From NCBI GenBank assembly GCA_038380795.1, contig CM076270.1, positions 14,737,001-14,801,000 on the forward strand: a stretch of 64,000 nucleotides of DNA. Direction: 5' to 3'. Below the pieces are notes generated by a model that searched no databases, had not been told where the DNA came from, and saw only the letters and a program-made list of their open reading frames with translations. The translations under genes and the position numbers were made by a program. Positions 57,801-64,000 of this stretch are shown one piece after another (position 1 is the first letter of the stretch; every line of letters starts with the position of its first letter). This DNA is from Pyrocephalus nanus. Taxonomy: Eukaryota; Chordata; Aves; Passeriformes; Tyrannidae.

Positions 57801-59705
57801 TGCAGAAGCCACAAGTCTGCACAACACAAGGGCAGGTTACGGACAGTGACAGGAGCTGAGAAGCTCAGAGACCCCAGAGCAAAGCTCCAGTACCAGGGTT
57901 TCAGCTGCCCTCACACCTTCTGACCAGTGCATTGTGTGGGGGCATTTGGCCACAAATTCTGCCTCTCTCAGTGAACTCATCAACTTCAGCACATTTGTAA
58001 AACATCAGGAACGACCCCATCTCATGGGCTCTGAACACAGGGGTGGGGACCCAGAGCTCTGAACCTCCAAACTGGCCCAAACTGCTCATTAGCTCTGCAA
58101 AGGCACTGCTGTCACTACCCACCCCCACTGCTGCACATCCACAGTGTGCCCATGACAAGCAGCAACCCAGAATTCCAACTGAACATTCTCTGGTGAGCAG
58201 CCAGTAAAAATCACACCCTCTCAGATTAATCACAGCCCTACCGCCAGCCCTCCTGCTCACCAGGAAATCCTGCTGTATCACGGGTTGGCTTGTCATCTCC
58301 AAACCCTCTGCACCCACCACGTGTACTTTCTCAGGCTTTCCATCAAAAAGTCATCATGGTTGAGTCAGAAAGAAAGAATAACTTGGCTTTTAATTCCATA
58401 AAAGTAAGAACTTCTTCACACGGTCAGAACACCTTTCCACAGACAACCTTTGCCTTGTGGCCCTGTGATTTCCTCATGGATGGATGGACTGTGATGTAGA
58501 AACACTCATCAAATGTCCTTGCCATCTCACCAGACAAGGCAAAACTACTCTGGGTCCAGAGAATCTGGACTAGCCCTTCTCCCACACCACCCCTATCACC
58601 AGTGTAATATAATAATGGAGCAGTTGAGCAAGTCTTCAGAAGCTTGAACCCAGGCATTAATGTCACCCATCCCCCCAAACACAGTACCCAATTCAAGAGC
58701 AGTTATGTCAGTGGTGTGACCTTAAGGTTTTTTGTTCCTCAGCAACTTTAATAGATGCCATCACTAGACTAACTCTGCACAGCTGCAGAATTGTGTGGAA
58801 CATAACTGAAATAATCAATACTTACAAAGCAGCTCAATTTAGTTTAATTAAACTCACGCTGTCTTAACAGAAACTAAGTTTTTTGACACTGATATTGGCA
58901 GTCACATCCCTTTAAGCTGCTCTACGGATACTAAAACTATCCTCGTTCTCCCAAGTCCCTCTTGGTCCCAAAGCAGTGCTCCCGCTGCCTGTTCCGTCCC
59001 AGGAGCACGGGGGAAGCCGAGCGTGCCGGCACTCCCAGCACGGGCCCGGCACTGTGTCCTCTGCTGTGAGTCCAGGAGCCGGGAGCCCAGCCTGCCATCC
59101 TGCCTCTGCCCCTGCCAGCCCCGGTCAGGGGGCACTGCCTGCACCCAGCTGCTCCGGGGTCACGGTCCCGGCCCGGTTCCCCCGGCACCCCGGGCCGGCG
59201 CAGCCTCCCCGCAGCCGCCGGGCTCATCCGCCGTTCCCGCCCGCCGAGCCCGGGGCAGCCCCGGGGCTGAGTGACCCGCCTGAGCGCCGGGCGGGCCGGG
59301 CCGCCGCTCCGGTAACGGGATGAGCAACAGGAGCGGGGGGTGCCCGGCCCGGGGCTGCCCGGCCTGTCCCCCCTGGAGCCCGGCCAGGGCTAGGGCGGCC
59401 CGGGCGCTCCTGCGGGTCGGGTCCCGCTGGCGGGCCGGGCCGTGCCAGGGCGGGCCGGGGCCGCCCCCCGGCTCCCGCAACTTTCCCTCCTCCTCCTCCT
59501 CCGCCGCCGCCCGGGGCCGGCCGGGGCCGGGGCCGCCGCCACCGAGCCCAGCGCGGCGGAAGCGCCTCCCCCGCTCCGCCCGAGCATCCCCCGCCGCCCT
59601 CGCGGGCCCGGCGCGGCCCGGCGCAGGGCGCAGGCCCGGCGGCGGGGGAGGCCGCCCGGCCCGGCCCGGCCCCGCGCCCCCGGCAGCCCCGGCGGGGACA
59701 ATGAG

Positions 59706-59713
59706 ATGGCGGC
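59706..59713 (+). promoter_or_regulatory. YY1-like site (ATGGCGGC)
   Basis: The sequence GAGATGGCGGCGAAG resembles the long YY1 consensus AANATGGCGGC. It lies in the island on the strand opposite to STAG1. The ATG also opens a GC-rich plus-strand frame that I regard as chance. Confidence 0.35.
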
Positions 59714-59899
59714 GAAGAGCGCCGCGCCCGGGGGACCCGTTGCTCCGGCAGGAGCCGCCCCGCCCCGCGCCGCCTCCTCTTCCCTCCCCTCCCCTTCTCC
59801 TCTCTCCTCGCACGGGCAGCGCCCGCTCCCGGCCCGGCCGCCGCGGAGACCGAGCGAGCGAGAGCGGCCCCGGCCCCGCTGCCCCCGCCCCTCGCGCCT

Positions 59900-59907
59900 C
59901 CATCTTG
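59900..59907 (-). promoter_or_regulatory. YY1-like site (CAAGATGG on the minus strand)
   Basis: CCATCTTG on the plus strand matches the YY1 core. It lies about 45 bp downstream of the exon 1 donor, within the start of intron 1. YY1 sites often sit just downstream of start sites in CpG-island promoters. A second match, ATGGCGGC, is on the plus strand at 59706-59713. Both are motif matches only. Confidence 0.4.
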
Positions 59908-59951
59908 GATCGGCGCCTCCCGCGCGCTCCCTCCCCGCGCGCCGCGCTCAC

Positions 59952-60110
59952 CTCGGGCCGCGCGTCGGCAGCGCCCCGGGAGCGGCCCGGCAGCGCGGCG
60001 GGAGCGGCGCTGGCGGCGGGGTCCGGCGGGCGCGGGCCGGGGCCGGGCCGGGGCGGCGGCGCTGGCGGGGCCCGTTGGGCTCAGCGGGGCCGCGATCCTA
60101 AACCGCCACC
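59952..60110 (-). other. STAG1: Probable non-coding exon 1 of STAG1 (5' limit approximate)
   Basis: Reading leftwards through the CpG island on the minus strand, the best donor is CCCGAG followed by gtgagcgc, with GT at 59950-59951. Nothing else on this strand in the island matches a donor as well. GC boxes and E2F-like sites lie 115-340 bp upstream of the donor, which suggests that transcription starts near 60.05-60.2 kb. The 5' end given is a placeholder. The sequence is over 80% G+C and has no ATG needed by the SA1 frame. An alternative first exon further left in the island cannot be excluded. Confidence 0.5.
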
Positions 60111-60116
60111 TGGCGG
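60103..60116. promoter_or_regulatory. Inverted repeat CCGCCA-CC-TGGCGG
   Basis: A 6-bp inverted repeat with a 2-bp spacer lies at the likely STAG1 start region. It contains an E-box-like CACCTG and resembles half of a CTCF core (CCACCTGGCGGC, one clear mismatch). The factor is not identified. Confidence 0.35.
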
Positions 60117-60161
60117 CATTTCCGACCCGCTCGGCGCAGCCGCCCCGCGGGCCGGGCGCGC

Positions 60162-60177
60162 GGCGCCCCCTGCCGGC
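60162..60177 (-). promoter_or_regulatory. CTCF-like motif
   Basis: GGCGCCCCCTGCCGGC fits the reverse form of the CTCF core (GCCMYCTRSTGG) with one mismatch, C for T near the end. CTCF stops cohesin on DNA, so a site in a cohesin gene promoter would be of interest, but this is a motif match only. Confidence 0.35.
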
Positions 60178-60268
60178 CGCGCCGCCGCACTGCCCGCCCG
60201 CGCCGCGCCCGCGCCGGTGAGGAAGGGGCGGGGCTGCGGAGAGACCCCGCCCCCGGCGCGCGCGGCGC

Positions 60269-60293
60269 GCGGGAAAACGTCTTTCGCGCGAAA
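60269..60293. promoter_or_regulatory. E2F-type sites, including a perfect palindrome
   Basis: GCGGGAAA at 60269-60276 and the perfect 12-bp palindrome TTTCGCGCGAAA at 60282-60293 both fit the E2F consensus TTTSSCGC and its complement. The palindrome holds two overlapping sites in opposite orientations. They lie just upstream of the inferred STAG1 start. E2F control would fit S-phase expression of cohesin genes; that link is inference. Confidence 0.6.
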
Positions 60294-60312
60294 ACGGCCG
60301 CGCGTGCGCTGA

Positions 60313-60600
60313 GTGGACACGGACACCCGGGGAGGGAGGGGGGGGGGCGACTATCGCGACAGATCGAGGGTGGTCTCGGTCCCGAGCTTCATGAGGCCAT
60401 GGGGACTGGGACACCGAGGGGAGGGGGTGGACTATCGCGACAGAGGGGGGCGGCCCCTGGCTCCGTGCGGCCGCGGAGACAGGGACACCTGGGGGGTGAC
60501 TGTCGCGACAGAGGTGGCGGGGAGCGGCCCTGAGCTCCACGAGGCGGCGGAGACAGGAACACCGGTGACAGGGGCGATTCGCGACAGAGCGCGGGCCCAG
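60313..60600. repeat. Diverged ~75-bp tandem repeats, each with a TCGCGA palindrome
   Basis: Four imperfect units follow one another. Each has a GGACA/GAACACC start, a G-rich run and then a T(A/G)TCGCGACA or TTCGCGACA core; the first three also end in a segment like GAGCTCCAYGAGGCSGCGG. TCGCGA cores are at 60354-60359, 60435-60440, 60503-60508 and 60579-60584 (spacings 81, 68 and 76). In the third unit TGTCGCGACA is a perfect palindrome. The array sits in the CpG island just upstream of the STAG1 promoter. The first unit also has a G-run able to form a quadruplex (about 60329-60348). Confidence 0.75.
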
Positions 60601-60785
60601 GGCGGTGCCGCCTCAGCCCGGCCGTGCGGAGGGGCGAGCCGACCCCGCCGGGTCGGGGGTGTCGGTGCCGCGGGCCTTGGGGGGGCGGGACCCGCGATCC
60701 CGGTGATCCTGGCGGGGCGGAGGCCAGAGCGGGCGCGGGGGGCGCGGCCGTAGGCGGTGGCGCCGGGCGGGGCTGCGGCACCGAC

Positions 60786-60797
60786 ACCGGTACCGGT
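60786..60797. other. 12-bp palindrome overlapping a plus-strand splice-donor consensus
   Basis: ACCGGTACCGGT is a perfect palindrome. Its end overlaps TACCG followed by gtgagtgt, a strong donor on the plus strand with GT at 60796-60797. If a divergent transcript starts in the island, this could close its first exon. I have no further exon to pair it with. Confidence 0.35.
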
Positions 60798-62532
60798 GAG
60801 TGTCGGGAGCCCGAGCGGGGCCTGGGGGTGGCGGGACCGAGCCCGGGCAGCGGCCGCCCCTCGCCCTCGTGCCCGGGGAGCTGTGCCGAGCCCGGTGCCT
60901 CCCGAGAGCCGCCCTTCCAGCGGCCGCAGTTGCCATCGCGCAGTTCCCGCACGGCTCCGGTGCCCCCGCTGTCCCCTCGCACTCCCGCGGCCGTGCCGAG
61001 CTCTGCAGCTGCTTGGGAGAGGACCCAAAGCAGCATGCGAGGTATTTCTAATCTTAACCTGTCCTCTGCTGTCGTGAGCCCCAAGGTGCCTTGCCTTGCT
61101 TCACTTACTGTACTGTACCTCTTACAGCCTTTCCTCATCTAACCAAGGTGGTTTCTTATTTTCTTGTGCTAGAGGGGATTGTACTTCAGCGTTGGGGTAT
61201 TCTCTGTTCAATTCCCGTGTTTGGAATTGTGATCTGAAGGGGTCTGTTCAGATTAAGGCTTTTGGAATGGGAAGTTTTCAGGCAAAAAAATCAGTCATGC
61301 AAGTGTTGCTCTGCAGAGTTAGTGGCTGCAGCAGGCAACAGGCATGAATGGAGAAATTAGAAAATAGCTTTTTTCATGGAAATGGACACTTTTGGAGCCC
61401 TTATACAGCAAGAGAATAGGTTAGAGAAAGCAAGGGAAATTAAAGGTGTCACATAAAATCCCACTGAAACCACGTGTGGTGGCTTTAGAGAGCTCACAAG
61501 CTCATTTTTTGAGTAGCAAAATATCAGGAATATACTGACAGTTCTTGGTGCTGAAGTGTAGGGTTTATATTTGTGTTCTGCGAAGGCTGTACTGGTTCTT
61601 CCCTCAGGCAGCGCTGCTGGACGTGACTCAGTTAATCTGAAGATACAGGATACCGGTTTGTTGGTTCGTGTATAATGTTTGTTCTTGTGCTTAAGTGCTA
61701 AAAACGCCTTTCATGTAATTGTTCCTTCATTTTCTTAAACACCTTTTGCTATTCATTAAATTTTAATAAAGACTCAAGTTTCTTTGCATGTATTTTTAAC
61801 ACAATTGATTTGTGTCAATCTGGCTAAAAAAGGTAAAGGTACCCGGACACCACATGGGTGCAGATCCCTTGGCAAGTGCAGTTGCATGAACTATCGGGCA
61901 CCTGAAAATCTCCAGCAAGGTTCAGGTAATGTAATGGTGCTGAATCAGGAATTTAGGAGATTTCCCTGTCCCTGACAAGGAATCAAAAGTAAACCCCTTG
62001 TGTTGAGAAGTCACTGCATGGAAGTGCTTAGTGAGGGTGGCACAAGTTCAGTCAGTCCTTTGGGTTTGTAGGGGTGGGAGGGTCTTTTGTATGTCTGATA
62101 TCCAAGGAAAATTGTCAGTCCATAGTTCTCCTGTAGAGATTGCTCCCACCCCTCTGGCAATCTCAGCCTGATCTCTCAGGATTGTGGGATTTTCCACAGA
62201 AGAGGCACAGGAGCATCCTCTGTCAGAGCACAGGGATGGCCGAGCTCTCATTCCCGGCTCTGGATGGGCTGCAATTGCCACATCTGTGAGTCCTTCTCGA
62301 TAACAGTGCACTCACCTGACTGATTGTAACTGAGATGGCAGAAGATGAGAGTATTTTCCTGTGAGTCTTGAAAATTGGTGGTTAGAGTCACCACTCAAAG
62401 GCTTCCCTCCAGCATGGCAAGGAGAGCTCAGCCTCCCACCCCCCGTCAGTCAGGTGACAAATAATCACCTATTTCTGCCTGGGTAACCAGCGTGTGCAGT
62501 GACTGAGCAAGAAGGGGACTATTTGGGTGGGG

Positions 62533-62546
62533 TTTTTTTTTTTTTT
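62533..62546 (+). repeat. Poly-T run (14)
   Basis: A homopolymer of 14 T in the region upstream of STAG1. Confidence 0.85.
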
Positions 62547-63813
62547 CTTTTAAAAGAAATCATGGTGTGTGTACTATTAATGATTTGTGCCATTTACTGA
62601 ATCCACAGGGATTATTTGTTCACCCAGGGGAAAACAGGGTTCACACTTTGACAGTCAGTGGTTTCCACGAGCTGGAGATTGAAATGGGTGTCCCAGGTTG
62701 TTGTTTGAATTGGGGATTTGTTTTGTTACGTAACTTGAGAATTTCGCATATGCTTCATCTTCAGCCTTGTATTAAACTTGATTTGAAATCAAATTACATT
62801 TTTCATTGAAAATGTAAATAAACCATGTATTATGTTTCCAGATATGAAGGGAAAATAAAAACTTCATGTCGTCTCCACAAAAGGCACTGGCGGAAAGAGA
62901 AGCAGCAGGTTGTCTGCACAGGCTGTGCTGATCACTGTCTATTTTAAATGAGTGTCAGGGACACTCTTTAAGGATTTGGGATATGCCCTAATCTCAGTGT
63001 CAATGGAAAATCTCACCGATTAAGAAAAGCAAGGTCACCAAGGAGTACAAATAATGTACTGTGGGAGGGTTGGCGTCACATTTGTCATATGCTCATTATT
63101 CAGTAGGGAGAGTGAAATTTTGGGTTAAGCACTCCTGTTATTTTCTTGTTCTTTGTTACGTCTCATCTCCTGCCTGTCACACGTGCTTGCCCTGCACCTT
63201 CCACCCCTCCCAGCGCTGTATTCCCAGTGCTGGATTCCCGGGGAGCAGTGTCTGTGCAGCACAGCCATTTTGAGCTGCTGCTCCTGAGCCATTGTTTTCC
63301 TCCAGAGAGATCCCTGAATACATTACAGACAGCCACTACCAGATTAGCAACTGTTTTGTTGAATTTACAGCTATCTGTTGCAAGATAATGTAATCTAAAG
63401 TCAGGAAGCAAGAAAGTTGCCGTTTATGCTGTGGTAACAAATTAGCTATTCTGGTTTTGTTTTCACGGACACTTGCAGCATTTCCCCAGCTGTTTCTGAA
63501 CTAGGTGACTTGAGTTTACCAAGCAAGATCTGCTGTCACTCTAATAATAATGCCTGTTGTCTGCCTTTTGTCTCCTTTTCCTTCCACTTATTTTGTCCCT
63601 GATCCATATGTTGTGCCTTAAATGAGAAAGATCCTAGTTTTAAGACAGCAAGGCAGAGCTGCGGGTTTGTAACACAATGAAAACACCAGGTAGGGAAAGC
63701 TGTGCTGGGGAAAACCACTGCCTGGCTGGGCTCAGGCACTGCGTTCTGCATTTGCATATGAAAGATTCTGGTAACAATTTGCTGAATTAAAAGGGCAGGT
63801 AGCAGGTGAGACA

Positions 63814-63885
63814 GGCAGATTTCTGGCAGGTGTTTGTAAGCGTTTGATGGGCAGGTTTCTGGCAGGTGTCTGTAAATGTTTGATG
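63814..63885 (+). repeat. 36-bp tandem duplication
   Basis: Two adjacent 36-bp copies start ggca(g)(a/g)tttctggcagg and end gtttgatg or tgtttgatg; they differ at a few bases. The repeat lies upstream of the STAG1 island. Confidence 0.85.
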
Positions 63886-64000
63886 GGTTGTTCAAGCTCC
63901 CGCTGGCACAGCTCATACCCAGCTCTTGCCCTCGTTATTTACTCTCCCTGGCACTGCACCTGCTCGTTCTCAAGCTCCCTGCCCGTGAAGCTGCCTTGGG

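Larger units (their letters stand above)
23137..59951 (-). other. STAG1: STAG1 intron 1 (about 36.8 kb)
   Basis: The intron starts with gtgagcgc at the CpG island and ends with a T-rich tract and ctctcttacag before exon 2. I found no coding exon or recognised non-coding RNA gene in it. It holds CR1 remnants at about 27.27-27.65, 29.64-29.82 and 50.24-50.33 kb, A/T and AAAC simple repeats, and a 23-bp duplication at 54.78 kb. The stretches 30.0-36.7, 40.1-46.5, 46.7-50.2 and 50.4-54.7 kb show nothing I can name. The longest open frames (195 codons at 27059-27646 minus, 191 at 33967-34542 minus, 199 at 51064-51663 plus) lack recognisable domains; the first lies largely over a CR1 copy read antisense. 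Confidence 0.8.
58970..61030. promoter_or_regulatory. CpG island / STAG1 promoter region
   Basis: CpG density rises sharply near 58.97 kb, peaks at 59.15-60.75 kb and falls away near 61.03 kb. Flanking DNA is about 40% G+C and poor in CpG. The island covers the inferred exon 1, the start of intron 1 and about 0.9 kb upstream. It contains GC boxes at 60225-60234 (GGGGCGGGGC) and 60245-60254 (CCCCGCCCCC), and I see no TATA box near the expected start. This is typical of a broad housekeeping promoter, fitting a cohesin gene needed in dividing cells. Long open frames across it on both strands (rich in Arg, Pro, Gly and Ala) are a by-product of base composition. Confidence 0.9.
61031..64000. other. 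Upstream flank of STAG1, no gene recognised
   Basis: The sequence returns to about 40-45% G+C. I see no coding exon of a neighbouring gene, only short open frames, a poly-T run and a 36-bp duplication. A divergent non-coding transcript from the island could cross it but cannot be shown from the sequence. Confidence 0.6.

Noticed and set aside
59706..60101. A plus-strand frame beginning MAAKSAAPGG within the island.
   Set aside because: The start resembles a real N-terminus and sits in a YY1-like ATGGCGGC, but the rest is low-complexity Pro/Arg/Ala and no downstream exon was found.
59160..60540. Very long open frames on both strands of the CpG island (up to 438 codons on the minus strand, 330 on the plus).
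   Set aside because: They are made almost wholly of Arg, Pro, Gly and Ala, overlap each other on several frames, and match no family. Stop codons are simply rare in DNA this rich in G+C.

Overview
The window looks like nuclear DNA of a sauropsid, most likely a bird. The dispersed repeats I can recognise are diverged CR1 LINE tails, I see no Alu, B1 or mammalian L1 sequence, introns are moderately compact, and one strong CpG island marks a promoter. I cannot name the species. Nothing bacterial, viral or organellar is evident.

The only gene I can support is the 5' end of STAG1 (cohesin subunit SA1, a stromal antigen/Scc3-family protein), read on the minus strand. From right to left: a CpG-island promoter at about 58.97-61.03 kb; a probable non-coding exon 1 ending at 59952; an intron of about 36.8 kb; exon 2 (23002-23136), which holds most of the leader and the start codon; a 6.45 kb intron; exon 3 (16449-16551); an 8.4 kb intron; exon 4 (7850-8014); and the start of an intron that runs off the left edge. 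The three coding pieces join in frame (29 + 103 + 165 = 297 nt, 99 codons). They encode the disordered N-terminus of SA1, including its AT-hook and basic stretch, up to just before the HEAT-repeat body. All other coding exons lie beyond position 1.

The promoter side is the richest part for regulation. It has GC boxes, a palindromic double E2F site, YY1-like and CTCF-like motifs, and a diverged tandem array of about 75-bp units, each carrying one TCGCGA palindrome. A good plus-strand splice donor at 60795/60796 leaves room for a divergent transcript, but none is shown. The leader in exon 2 carries a 6-codon upstream ORF and a bare ATG-TAG start-stop element. In intron 2, a G/C-strand-asymmetric minisatellite ends against a sequence that looks like a 42-nt in-frame exon.

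The rest (about 23.1-58.9 kb and 61-64 kb) is intronic or flanking DNA with scattered CR1 remnants, simple repeats and short duplications. The open frames there look like chance. I found no clear undescribed biological system. The best candidates for something new are the TCGCGA repeat array, the possible minisatellite-born exon and the start-stop leader element.
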